Shown: in pieces, positions 1-8,662 of the stretch | Numbering within the stretch: position 1 is the first letter of the stretch | Layout of the letters: the number at the start of each line of letters is the position of its first letter | Source of the DNA: Blastopirellula sp. | GTDB lineage: Bacteria; Planctomycetota; Planctomycetia; Pirellulales; Pirellulaceae | Assembly (NCBI GenBank): GCA_021298375.1 | Contig: JAJTFE010000015.1 | Coordinates: 1-55,370 of the forward strand | Length of the DNA: 55,370 bases | Reading direction: 5' to 3' | Translations under genes and position numbers: made by a program | Notes under the pieces: generated by a model | Databases searched by the model: none | What the model saw: only the letters and a program-made list of their open reading frames with translations | What the model was told of the DNA's origin: nothing

Positions 1-748
1 CTCGGCGAGCAGGCTCCGCTCATTCACGTCGAGATTCCGAACCGGGGGAGAATCCAGGCTTGAAGTGCGAACCAAGCCACAAAGAAAACAAGAAACGGCC
101 ACAACTCTGACATCTTTGATTTTCCCATGGCTTTGTTTTGAACGTCGAAGGGATGCGAGGTGGCAAGAGGTTCTGTTCAGCCCCCGGCTCCAAAGTTCCC
201 ACACGTTTGGGGCACTTTCCCCACACAATAGTCCGCGCCCTGTCCACTGCCCATTCAGGGAGCAAGAGCAGATTGAGCGAGGCCGCCGCACGTGAAATGG
301 AAAAAGGGTGCTTGGAGGCTGGAGTACTCACAAACTGGCTGGGCCGCGGTCGCGAACTGACAAAAGTTATGGGGGGCCGGGGCCACCATCCGTCACTTTG
401 AAGTCGAATCCTGGGGGGCCCTACCCAAGTGGCCCTACCCAAGTGGCCCTACCCAAGTGGCCCTATCCAAGAGGCCCTCGCAAGGGAGCCTTGACGGGGG
501 GCCTTGGCAAAATCGGACACGCTTGCTGAGGGCCTTGCAGTTTACGTTTCCCGCTTTGGGATACCGTCGGCATTTCAGCCGGATAACTCTCAATTCTTCG
601 TCTGGAGTTGTCCTGGGGCAATTGAATTGGCCGGATTTGGCCGAGTTCCTGCTGGGGATGATTGAGAGCCGGGGCTGGGCTGCCTAAAATCGCGTTCGCG
701 GGGAGGGGCATCAATTGGTGATTCCATGGACAATTTTGGGGAATATTC
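1..748. other. Upstream spacer, no convincing gene
   Basis: No reading frame here looks like a protein: the open frames on both strands are low-complexity, overlap each other and lack recognisable domains. The only structure seen is a 14-bp tandem repeat near the middle (separate entry). The last 100 bp presumably carry the promoter of the M16 protease, but no clear -35/-10 pair is visible. A GGGGAA Shine-Dalgarno-like run ends 5 bases before the protease ATG. Confidence 0.6.
417..486. repeat. 14-bp tandem repeat, about 5 copies
   Basis: The unit GGCCCTACCCAAGT occurs three times exactly (417-430, 431-444, 445-458), then as GGCCCTATCCAAGA (459-472), then as a decayed copy starting GGCCCTCG (473-486). 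It lies about 260 bp upstream of the M16 protease start. Function is unknown. It is one of several short tandem clusters in spacers of this window. Confidence 0.9.
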
Positions 749-3556
749 ATGAAGCTTAAATGGCTGGCCTCCGTGGCCATATGCCTGGGGATGGGATGGA
801 CGGCTGTCGAGAGCGCGGCATGGGCGCAAGCCACCGGCGCGCAAACTTCGGCGGTGGACCGAAAAGGGCCTGAAAGAGTCGCTTCGGTCGAGGGAGTCAC
901 GGAGTATCGGTTGGGCAATGGTGCTCGCGTGTTGCTCTTTCCGGACTCATCTCGACCGACGATTACGGTCAACATGACCGTTTTGGTTGGTTCGCGTCAC
1001 GAGGGTTACGGCGAGGCGGGCATGGCTCACTTGCTGGAGCACATGGTGTTCAAAGGAACTCCGACGTTTGCCGACGTCCCCAAGGCGCTCCGTGACCACG
1101 GGGCCAGTTTCAACGGCACGACCAATGTGGACCGCACCAATTATTTCGAGACCTTGCCGGCGACTGATGAGAATCTTGATTTCGCGATTCATTTGGAATC
1201 GGATCGGCTCGTCAACAGCTATGTCCGGCGTGACGACCTGATCTCGGAATTTACGGTTGTGCGCAACGAATTTGAACGGGGGGAGAACAGCCCCGAAGCA
1301 GTGCTGTCGCAACGCGTGCAGGCAACCGCCTACGAGTGGCATAATTATGGCAAGACCACGATTGGTAATCGCTCGGATATCGAACGCGTTCCGATCGACA
1401 ACCTCCAGGATTTTTATCGAAAATATTACCAGCCCGACAATGTCGTGCTGATTGTGACGGGGGCCTTCGAGGAGCAGCGGGCTCTGGAGTTGGCTGACAA
1501 GTATCTCGGGAGCATTCCCCGTCCGACTCGTCGATTAGGGGCGACCTATACAGAGGAGCCGGCCCAGGATGGGGAGCGGAATGTCGTTCTGCGTCGCGTC
1601 GGAGGTCTGCCTTACGTGATGGCGGTCTACCATATGCCTGCCGCTTCGCATCCGGATTGGGCGCCGCTGAGTATCCTCGGCAGCGTCTTGTCAGAGGCCA
1701 AGGTAGGTCGATTGGAGAAGGTTCTGGTTGAGTCCAAGTTGGCGACCAGTGCTTCATCTCGAGCCGACAATGCCCACGACCCCGGATTGTTTACTGTCTC
1801 GGCCCAGCCTGCCGAGGGCAAGCTCGACGAGGTTCGTGAATTGCTGACATCGACGATGGAGACGCTCAGCAGTGTCCCGTTTACTCAAGAAGAGGTTGAC
1901 CGGGCCAAGTTGCGGAGCAAAAACGGCATGGACAACTTGATGTCCAGTGCAGCCAGCGTTTCCCAGGCTTTGAGCAGTGCCTCAGCGTTGGGGGATTGGC
2001 GTTTGATGTTCTGGCAGCGGGATCGGATTCAGGAGGTGACGGCAGAGGACTTGAATCGCGTTGCCAAAACGTATTTCCAGCCTTTCAATCGGACTGTCGG
2101 GGTGTTCATTCCTTCGGAGACGCCACAGCGTCTGCCGATTCCTTCGGTTCCTTCGATCGTCGATGTGGTCAAGGATTACAAGGGTGGCCAGGCACTGACC
2201 AGCGGCGAGGCGTTTGACCCGACACCGGAAAACATTGATGCCCGCACGGTGATCATGAACGTCGACGGCGTCGAAGTTGCTGTGCTGCCGAAAAAGAACC
2301 GGGGCGAGGTCGTCTCCCTGCAGATGACGCTGAGGTATGGCAACGAGCAGTCTCTGAACAATGTCGGTCCGGCTGCGGGCATGATTCCGGCAATGTTGAT
2401 GGCCGGCACCAAGCGGCTCGACCGCCAGGCGCTTCAGGCTGAGATGGAGAAGCTCGGCGTACGCATTTCCTCCGGTGGCGGCGGTGGTGGACGCCGCGGA
2501 GGTCGCGGCGGCGGGGGCGGCGGCGGCGGATCACCGGGCTCGGTGACCTTCTCGATTGATGCCAAACGAAGTTCGCTCGTAGGGGCGATCAACCTGCTGG
2601 GCGAGATTTTGCGCGAGCCGGCTTTCCCCGAAGAGGATTTTGAGCAAATGAAAGCACGGTCGATTGCCGGGCTGAAGTCGATGGGTAATGAACCTAATCT
2701 TCTCGCCTCCAATCTGCTCTCACGCTCTCTGTCGGACTACCCCAAGGGCGACGTGCGCTATGCTCGAACCATGGAGGAGACCTTGGAGGAATTGGAGGGC
2801 CTGACTCTCGATCAGGTCAAACGGGTCTATCAAGATCAGCTTTCCTCAGCTGTTGGGCAAATTGCGATTGTTGGCGATTTCGAGCCGAAGGATACCCTCC
2901 CGGCGATTGCCGGCATTCTCAAGGATTGGAAGACAAATGTTCCCTACAGCCCTGTCGAACGTGATGCCAAGGCTGAGGTGCTCGGTAGCAAGACTGATAT
3001 CGTGACACCGGACAAGGCGAACGCTGTCTTTCTGGCGGGACTCGCTTTTGCCTTGAATGACAAAAGTTCGGATACGCCTGCCTTGCAGCTCGGGAACTTC
3101 ATCTTGGGGGGCGGAACGCTGTCGTCCCGGTTGGGTGACCGGATTCGCCAAAAAGAAGGACTCTCTTACGGTGTCACCTCGGCCGTAGCGATTCCTGCTC
3201 GCGGAACCGATGCCCGGTTTACGATCAATGCGATCACCAATCCGGACAACATGGATGCCGTGGAGAAGGCCGCCATGGAGGAACTCAATCGCTTTATCGC
3301 CGATGGCCCGACCGAGAAGGAATTGGCGGATGCCAAAAAGGCGTGGCTTGAGGCACAGAAGGTTTCGCGAACTGGCGATGACGCGATCGCAGGTCTGCTT
3401 TCGTCCAATCTTTTCCTCGACCGGTCGTGTGAGTTCCTGAAAGAACGGGAAGAGGCGATTGAGAATTTGACGGTTGCCGACATTCAGGCAGCTTTCAAAA
3501 AGTATGTCGATCCCTCCAAGCTGGTGATCATTCGGGCGGGTGATTTCAAAAAGTAG
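749..3556 (+). CDS. Secreted M16 family zinc metallopeptidase (two-domain, pitrilysin-like)
   Basis: This 935-residue protein is a probable periplasmic or surface zinc endopeptidase. An N-terminal signal peptide (residues 1 to about 27, ending AWAQA) is followed by the first M16 domain with the inverted zinc motif HLLEH (His94, Glu97, His98) and the third ligand Glu174, spaced as in the family. A second, inactive-type M16 half follows (about 510-935), ending with the usual RxxxGLSYGV-like segment. A Gly/Arg-rich stretch (about 573-600) interrupts the start of the second half, which is unusual. The ATG start is supported by GGGGAA just upstream and by the signal peptide. The gene is monocistronic: a strong terminator follows within 65 bases. 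Family assignment is firm; the substrate is unknown. Confidence 0.93.
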   Translation: MKLKWLASVAICLGMGWTAVESAAWAQATGAQTSAVDRKGPERVASVEGVTEYRLGNGARVLLFPDSSRPTITVNMTVLVGSRHEGYGEAGMAHLLEHMVFKGTPTFADVPKALRDHGASFNGTTNVDRTNYFETLPATDENLDFAIHLESDRLVNSYVRRDDLISEFTVVRNEFERGENSPEAVLSQRVQATAYEWHNYGKTTIGNRSDIERVPIDNLQDFYRKYYQPDNVVLIVTGAFEEQRALELADKYLGSIPRPTRRLGATYTEEPAQDGERNVVLRRVGGLPYVMAVYHMPAASHPDWAPLSILGSVLSEAKVGRLEKVLVESKLATSASSRADNAHDPGLFTVSAQPAEGKLDEVRELLTSTMETLSSVPFTQEEVDRAKLRSKNGMDNLMSSAASVSQALSSASALGDWRLMFWQRDRIQEVTAEDLNRVAKTYFQPFNRTVGVFIPSETPQRLPIPSVPSIVDVVKDYKGGQALTSGEAFDPTPENIDARTVIMNVDGVEVAVLPKKNRGEVVSLQMTLRYGNEQSLNNVGPAAGMIPAMLMAGTKRLDRQALQAEMEKLGVRISSGGGGGGRRGGRGGGGGGGGSPGSVTFSIDAKRSSLVGAINLLGEILREPAFPEEDFEQMKARSIAGLKSMGNEPNLLASNLLSRSLSDYPKGDVRYARTMEETLEELEGLTLDQVKRVYQDQLSSAVGQIAIVGDFEPKDTLPAIAGILKDWKTNVPYSPVERDAKAEVLGSKTDIVTPDKANAVFLAGLAFALNDKSSDTPALQLGNFILGGGTLSSRLGDRIRQKEGLSYGVTSAVAIPARGTDARFTINAITNPDNMDAVEKAAMEELNRFIADGPTEKELADAKKAWLEAQKVSRTGDDAIAGLLSSNLFLDRSCEFLKEREEAIENLTVADIQAAFKKYVDPSKLVIIRAGDFKK

Positions 3557-3881
3557 TCTGCCTGAACCTCGCTGCAGGGAGCAGTCTCCGCAGCCTGAAG
3601 AGAAGAGCCCTCAGTCACTCCCGGCGACCCCTCGCCGGGAGTTTTTTTGTTTATCCTGCTGGCTTTTGCCAAGTCTTCGCACCGCCGCTCGAGTTTGCGC
3701 ATTCCCTAAACTGAACGCTTTGGAGGCGCTCGGCGGCCGCTTCTGGTCCTCACATCAACTACAACCGGCAGGTCTTCTCTATCCCCAATGACTGGGGCGA
3801 CTCGGCGCCGATAAACTAGGTGTTTCAGTGGACGGTGTCCCCAATGGACATTCAGTTTGGTCACCATGAGGAAGCAGCAGG
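3557..3881. other. Spacer between M16 protease and exporter operon
   Basis: This 325-bp spacer holds the terminator of the M16 gene (separate entry). The remaining bases up to the HlyD-like gene probably carry that operon's promoter, which I could not resolve. No small gene is supported. Confidence 0.5.
3617..3648 (+). terminator. Rho-independent terminator after the M16 protease
   Basis: A perfect stem (ACTCCCGGCGA paired with TCGCCGGGAGT) closes on a 4-base CCCC loop and runs straight into seven T residues. It lies about 60 bp past the protease stop codon, so it separates this gene from the exporter operon. Confidence 0.93.
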
Positions 3882-5042
3882 ATGAAACGGCTCGGCATAG
3901 CCCTGGCGCTCGCCAGCCTGTTGCTGGTTGGTTTGGGATTGGGGTGGATGTTGCCAAACCCCTGGGCGGCTGGCCGCCTATCAGGCCCTGAAGCAGACGC
4001 AAAAATCGTCCCTGCTCCGTTGGCTCGCGTGGTGGCTCAAGGCAAGTTGCAGCCAGCCGGTGGGCTGGTCAACATCTTCGGTCCTCCCGGCGCCAAAATC
4101 GTCGAGTTGTTAGTTGAGGAAGGGGAAACGGTCGAGCCGGGGCGGGAACTGCTGCGCTACACTGGCCAACAAACTCTTGAGCTGCAGGTCGCATTGGCGG
4201 CCTCGCGAACCGGTGACCTCAAACTGGAATTGCAGCAGAAAACCGTGGTTGCCGAAGGAGGGGTAGCCTCCGCATCGGCCGCATTGCGGAACGCCGAGTT
4301 GAATTTGCAGCAAGCGGAAGCCGAGCCTCCCTTGACGACCGAGCGCGATCGTTTGGAGTTGGCCCGCAAACGCCTCGAGGGAATCCAGCAGTTGGCAGAC
4401 GATCCGGATACAGGCCGTCTGATCTCACCTTGGAAAGTTGCCGAACAAAAGTTGGAGTTGGAATCGGCTGAACGCGAATTGGCGCGAGCTGAAAACAAGT
4501 TTGCGACTACCAGGCAATCCCTGCAGCTGGCAGTCGACGCGGCGCGAGGAAATCTCGATACTGCCGAGAAGTCCCTGGAGTTGGCTCGAGCGGCACTCAA
4601 CGCGCTCCGCTCGGCTGAACTGAGCGAGCAGTTGGCCAGCCAGCAATTGAGTGATAGCCGTTTGCTCGCACCTTCAAGTGGCAAGGTCTTGCGCGTCTCC
4701 TCGCGGGCGGGGGATACGATCGGAGCCACTCCAGTCATTCAGATGGGAGCTGTTGGAGCCCTCGAGTGTCTGGCTGAGGTCAATGACTCGCTTGTCGGCC
4801 GTGTCAAACTGGGGCAACCGTGCCAGCTATTGAGCCCTGCCCTGCCCCGACCCTTGCGCGGAACGGTCAGCGGAATTGGGAGGTTCGTGGGAGTTCCATC
4901 CTTGCGAGACCCTGACCCTTTGGGGCTGGTTGATCGCCGGGCCGTGGAGGTCAAAATTGCCCTGGTCGAGGAGGATGTTCCAGTCGCCGTCGAGTTGCTC
5001 AATTTGCAAGTCACGGTCGAAATCGAACTGGAGAATCGTTGA
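3882..5042 (+). CDS. HlyD/DevB-family membrane fusion (periplasmic adaptor) protein
   Basis: This 386-residue protein is the likely periplasmic adaptor of a tripartite ABC exporter. It has one N-terminal membrane anchor (about residues 4-25), a biotinyl-lipoyl half-motif (about 50-90, with VEEGETVEPG), a long Ala/Glu/Leu-rich alpha-helical hairpin (about 95-260), the second lipoyl half (LLAPSSGKVLRV) and a beta-barrel domain to the C-terminus. That order is typical of DevB/HlyD adaptors. Its stop codon overlaps the proposed start of the first permease by four bases, so it begins a four-gene operon. The exported substrate cannot be told from sequence. Confidence 0.88.
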   Translation: MKRLGIALALASLLLVGLGLGWMLPNPWAAGRLSGPEADAKIVPAPLARVVAQGKLQPAGGLVNIFGPPGAKIVELLVEEGETVEPGRELLRYTGQQTLELQVALAASRTGDLKLELQQKTVVAEGGVASASAALRNAELNLQQAEAEPPLTTERDRLELARKRLEGIQQLADDPDTGRLISPWKVAEQKLELESAERELARAENKFATTRQSLQLAVDAARGNLDTAEKSLELARAALNALRSAELSEQLASQQLSDSRLLAPSSGKVLRVSSRAGDTIGATPVIQMGAVGALECLAEVNDSLVGRVKLGQPCQLLSPALPRPLRGTVSGIGRFVGVPSLRDPDPLGLVDRRAVEVKIALVEEDVPVAVELLNLQVTVEIELENR

Positions 5043-6220
5043 GCGGGGTAAAGCGAGCAGGCAAACAGGATTTCTCCAAAATGCGGACCAATTTGGCGCT
5101 ACAGAACATCCGCCACAATCTGCCGCGGACCCTCGTTGCTCTGGCCGGTATCGGAGTCGCAATCGTCTTGATGTTTATGCAACTCGGCTTTCGAGGAGCT
5201 GTCGAGAACACGGCTACCACGCTCTATGACCGCATGGACTTCGATTTGCTGGTTCGGTCTCCCGGTTATCTTCACTTTGTCGAACCGGGCTCGCTGAACA
5301 GGTCGCTTTTGGATCAACTGCGGAGTCTGGACACGGTCGGTGAGGTCCGCCCGCTTCTGGTTGGATTGGCGGGTTGGTTAAGCCCGGACCAGCAACGACT
5401 GAGGGGGCTGATGGTGCTCGGGATCGACCCGCAGGCTCCGCCATTCGAGGCCAAAGCCTTGCCAGTCGATTGGTCGTGTTTGGTGGAACCGGGCAGTTTG
5501 TTGATCGATACTCGGTCCAGCCCTGAGTTCGGACCGGCTGACCATCGCCGCTTCGGCGCAGCCGATTTGGGGCGAACCGCGGAGTTGAATGGTGCGCAGT
5601 TTCGAATTCGGGGAACATTTACCTTGGGAGCTGGGCTGACCGCAAACGGTAGGATCAACCGGGGCCTGTCTTCTGCAGAGGTTTCGCTGGGCCTGATTCG
5701 CCTGACATCGCTTGCGGACAAGGAGCAAACCCGAGCGGCCCTTCAATCGCAATTGACGGACTCAAAGGGTGTCCGCCTCGCAGACGTGCTGACGCGGGAG
5801 GAAGTGGTCCGCCGGGAGCTGGACCGCTGGATCAATCAAACACCCATCGGCTTTATTTTTTCCCTCGGCGTGCTGCTCTCGCTGGTCGTGGGAGGTGCGA
5901 TTTTCTACATGATTCTGGCGACCGACGTCGCCAAGCGGTTACCCGAGTATGCGACGCTCCGAGCCATGGGATATCCTGATTGGCAGTTGGCCAGTTTTGT
6001 TCTGCAGCAGGCGTTTTGGTTGGGGCTGTTCGCATTCATTCCTGCAGTCTTGATTGCCTTGGCCGGCTATCGCCTGACAGAGACCGCGGCCAGTATTCCG
6101 ATTGCCATGAACTGGAGTCGAGTTGTTCTGGTTTTTGGACTGACTTTGGTCATGTGTTTCGGTTCGGGATTACTGGCGTTGAGAAAGCTTTTTCAGGCCG
6201 AGCCGGCAGCCCTGTTCTAA
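5039..6220 (+). CDS. DevC-like (FtsX-fold) ABC exporter permease, first copy
   Basis: This 393-residue inner-membrane permease has the DevC/MacB-like layout: one N-terminal transmembrane helix (about 30-50), a large periplasmic domain (about 55-265) and three C-terminal helices (about 278-300, 325-355, 360-382) with the conserved ATLRAMGY segment. The TTG start overlaps the upstream stop and has GGAG five bases before it. An ATG 42 bases further in (5081) is a possible alternative and begins with the family-typical MRTNLALQNIRHN. The second permease follows after 42 bp. The two copies are clearly related but diverged, suggesting a heterodimeric channel. DevC pairs with DevB and DevA in cyanobacterial glycolipid export; the cargo here is unknown. 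Confidence 0.88.
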   Translation: MSGVKRAGKQDFSKMRTNLALQNIRHNLPRTLVALAGIGVAIVLMFMQLGFRGAVENTATTLYDRMDFDLLVRSPGYLHFVEPGSLNRSLLDQLRSLDTVGEVRPLLVGLAGWLSPDQQRLRGLMVLGIDPQAPPFEAKALPVDWSCLVEPGSLLIDTRSSPEFGPADHRRFGAADLGRTAELNGAQFRIRGTFTLGAGLTANGRINRGLSSAEVSLGLIRLTSLADKEQTRAALQSQLTDSKGVRLADVLTREEVVRRELDRWINQTPIGFIFSLGVLLSLVVGGAIFYMILATDVAKRLPEYATLRAMGYPDWQLASFVLQQAFWLGLFAFIPAVLIALAGYRLTETAASIPIAMNWSRVVLVFGLTLVMCFGSGLLALRKLFQAEPAALF

Positions 6221-6262
6221 ACGGCAGCCGAACGGGAAATGACCTGAGTAGTCTGGGATCGG

Positions 6263-7438
6263 ATGATGGTCGCAAGCGTATCGCTGGCTTGGAAAAATCT
6301 GACGCACGATCGCCGCAAGCTGGCTTTGGCTTTGGCGGGTGTCGCTTTCGCCGTGTTGTTGATGTTCCAGCAACGCGGCTTTAATCATGCCTTGTTCGAC
6401 AGTACCGTAGAACTGGTGCGCCGGCTGGATGCCGACTTGCTCGTGTTCAATCGCGCCCGCTTTGCGCTGACCAGCGAGTTGCGTTTTCCGAAGGAAATTT
6501 TGGAGCGGCTCGCGAGTGAGCCTGGGGTCGGTTCCGTCCGGCCGCTTTACCTGGAGAACAAATTAGCAACCGCCCATCGCGCCGGTTTGCCGGCGAGACC
6601 CATCCGTGTGGTCGGGCTTGATTTGACGACGTTGCCCTTTCAAGATGCCGCGGGTGAAGTGAATGCTGGACTGGCCGCGCTCCAGCGACCTGACACGGCA
6701 TTGCTCGACCGCTTGAGTAAGGACTACTACGGATTTGATTTGCGTGTGGCCAGGCGGGGAGAGGTTCAGAGTGCTGAGCTGTCTGGAAGGCAAGTGCAGA
6801 TTGCCGGTCTGTTCAGCCTGGGCTGCGACTTTGCCCACGAGGGAAATCTCGTGATGTCAAGCGAGAATTTCGCCAAGTACTTTCGGTATCGAGCTGCCGA
6901 TCCGCTCTCAGTAGTCGACTTGGGGTTAGTCAAGCTTGAGGCTGGCGCGGACCGAGAATTGGTCTTGAACGGATTGAGGGAAAGATTGCCGCAGAGCGTC
7001 GAGTTAATGACGCGGGAGGAGTTTGAGCAGCGGGAAATCAATTTTTGGGCCCGCAGCACTCCGATCGGGATCATATTCGCGATTGGAGCCGGGATCGGAT
7101 TCGCCGTCGGTGTGATCATCTGTTATCAGATACTGGCGACCGACATCGCCGACCACTATCGTGAATTGGCGACGCTGATGGCGATGGGCTACGGGAAGCC
7201 CTTTTTTTTCAAGCTGGTTTTGCAGCAGGCTTGGTGGTTGGCGATTCTGGGATACCTGCCCGGACTGGCCTTGTCCTGGTTGCTCTTTCAGCTCAACGCC
7301 AGCTGGACTGGCTTGCTGATGCAACTGACCTGGGAGCGGGCATTGACCATCCTCGTTTTGACGCTGGTGATGTGCTCGCTTTCGGCCCTTCTGGCAATAC
7401 GAAAACTGTTGGCCGCCGATCCGGCCAGCCTGTTTTAG
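6263..7438 (+). CDS. DevC-like (FtsX-fold) ABC exporter permease, second copy
   Basis: This 391-residue permease has the same topology as the preceding gene: N-terminal helix (about 18-38), periplasmic domain with a LIxNGLRERL-like region, and C-terminal helices around ATLMAMGYGKPFFF. Both copies end in the same short motif (ADPASLF here, AEPAALF in the first), so the pair looks like an old tandem duplication. The ATG at 6263 is used; a second ATG follows immediately. The ATPase gene starts 9 bp after the stop, so translation is probably coupled. Confidence 0.88.
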   Translation: MMVASVSLAWKNLTHDRRKLALALAGVAFAVLLMFQQRGFNHALFDSTVELVRRLDADLLVFNRARFALTSELRFPKEILERLASEPGVGSVRPLYLENKLATAHRAGLPARPIRVVGLDLTTLPFQDAAGEVNAGLAALQRPDTALLDRLSKDYYGFDLRVARRGEVQSAELSGRQVQIAGLFSLGCDFAHEGNLVMSSENFAKYFRYRAADPLSVVDLGLVKLEAGADRELVLNGLRERLPQSVELMTREEFEQREINFWARSTPIGIIFAIGAGIGFAVGVIICYQILATDIADHYRELATLMAMGYGKPFFFKLVLQQAWWLAILGYLPGLALSWLLFQLNASWTGLLMQLTWERALTILVLTLVMCSLSALLAIRKLLAADPASLF

Positions 7439-7447
7439 GGGAACATT

Positions 7448-8590
7448 GTGAGTGACCTGGCAGCACAACCTGAAACGCTGGAGCGATTACTTCGTTTCTG
7501 GTTTCCACCGGCGGAGCAGTTGAGCATCTCGGCTCAGGCAGTGAACCATTACTACGGAGAGGGGGACGCGCGAAAGCAGGTATTGTTCGATAACCGGCTC
7601 GATGTGGGGGCGGGAGAGATTGTGATCATGACCGGACCTTCGGGTTCCGGAAAAACGACCTTACTGACGCTTCTTGGAACTTTGCGTCGAGTGCAGGAAG
7701 GTAGCCTCAAAGTCCTCGGCACCGAGTTGAACGGGCTGGAGCAACATCAAATCATTGCCTTGCGCAAGCGAATTGGCTTTATCTTTCAAGCCCATAATCT
7801 GTTCGAGTCGTTGACTGCGACGCAAAACGTGCGGATGGCAACCGAGTTGCTGGGAATTCCTCCGGTCGATGCCGAACCGCGGATCGAGGCGATTTTGCGA
7901 CGCTTGGGGCTGGGGCAACGCCTGCATTACAAGCCCAAGTCACTTTCAGGGGGGCAGAAACAGCGCGTGGCGATTGCCAGGGGAATTGTGCATCAGCCGC
8001 AGCTGATTCTGGCCGATGAGCCGACAGCCGCCCTCGATGCCGAATCAGGCCGCGAAGTGGTGACTATCTTTAAGGAGTTGGCCAAACGCGATGGCTGCAC
8101 GATTATCATCGTGACGCATGACAACCGAATCCTTGATGTGGCCGATCGGATCGTCAACATGGTCGACGGAAAAATCAAGTCCAATGTTCTGGTGCAGAAG
8201 ACAGCCCTGCTCTGCCAGATTCTTCAGCAGTATCCCCTGTTTCGCGAGTTGAGTCCTGCAGTGCTGGCCAATGTTGCCGACAAAATGAATCTGCAGAGGT
8301 ATTCCCCCGGGAGTGAGATCGTCCGGCAGGGCGAGCCTGGAACCGACTTCTTTGTGATTGCCCAAGGAGAGGTGGAAGTTCTCGCTTCGGGCAAGCTGGT
8401 CAACCGTCTGGAGACCGGAAGTTATTTCGGGGAAGTCTCTTTGTTGACTGAGCAGCCGCGGAATGCCACCGTACAGGCTGTGGGAGAGGTGGCCTGCTTT
8501 TCCCTGAACAAGGAAGACTTTCAGGAAGTTGTTGCGACGAGCGGCTCTTTTGAAGAGCAATTGCGGCAGGCTTTGTTTGAAAGGCAGTAA
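7448..8590 (+). CDS. DevA-like ABC exporter ATPase with C-terminal cyclic-nucleotide-binding domain
   Basis: This 380-residue cytoplasmic ATPase would power the exporter. The ABC domain (about 28-248) is complete: Walker A GPSGSGKTT (63-71), signature LSGGQ (166-170), Walker B LILADE (186-191) and switch His224. It is followed by a second domain (about 264-365) of the CAP/CNB type, with the phosphate-binding cassette FGEVSLLTEQPRNATV at 327-342. Glu329 and Arg338 correspond to the CAP residues that hold the ribose and phosphate. ATPases of this MacB/DevA class usually end after the ABC domain, so transport may be gated by cAMP, cGMP or another ligand; that is inference. The GTG start lies 9 bp after the permease stop. 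Confidence 0.9.
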   Translation: MSDLAAQPETLERLLRFWFPPAEQLSISAQAVNHYYGEGDARKQVLFDNRLDVGAGEIVIMTGPSGSGKTTLLTLLGTLRRVQEGSLKVLGTELNGLEQHQIIALRKRIGFIFQAHNLFESLTATQNVRMATELLGIPPVDAEPRIEAILRRLGLGQRLHYKPKSLSGGQKQRVAIARGIVHQPQLILADEPTAALDAESGREVVTIFKELAKRDGCTIIIVTHDNRILDVADRIVNMVDGKIKSNVLVQKTALLCQILQQYPLFRELSPAVLANVADKMNLQRYSPGSEIVRQGEPGTDFFVIAQGEVEVLASGKLVNRLETGSYFGEVSLLTEQPRNATVQAVGEVACFSLNKEDFQEVVATSGSFEEQLRQALFERQ

Positions 8591-8598
8591 CCGGATAT

Positions 8599-8636
8599 TC
8601 GGGCTGGGGAGTCGCAAGTCGGGCTGGGGAGTCGCA
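8599..8636. repeat. 18-bp direct repeat, period 20
   Basis: TCGGGCTGGGGAGTCGCA occurs at 8599-8616 and again at 8619-8636, between the convergent ATPase and TolC-like genes. No stable hairpin with a T tract is visible, so it does not look like a bidirectional terminator. Confidence 0.85.
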
Positions 8637-8662
8637 GTTTGTTTTGCCGTCAGGCGGCTTGT

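Noticed and set aside
463..975. Open frame of 170 codons on the minus strand
   Set aside because: It overlaps the M16 start region, has no domain features and lacks a plausible start site.
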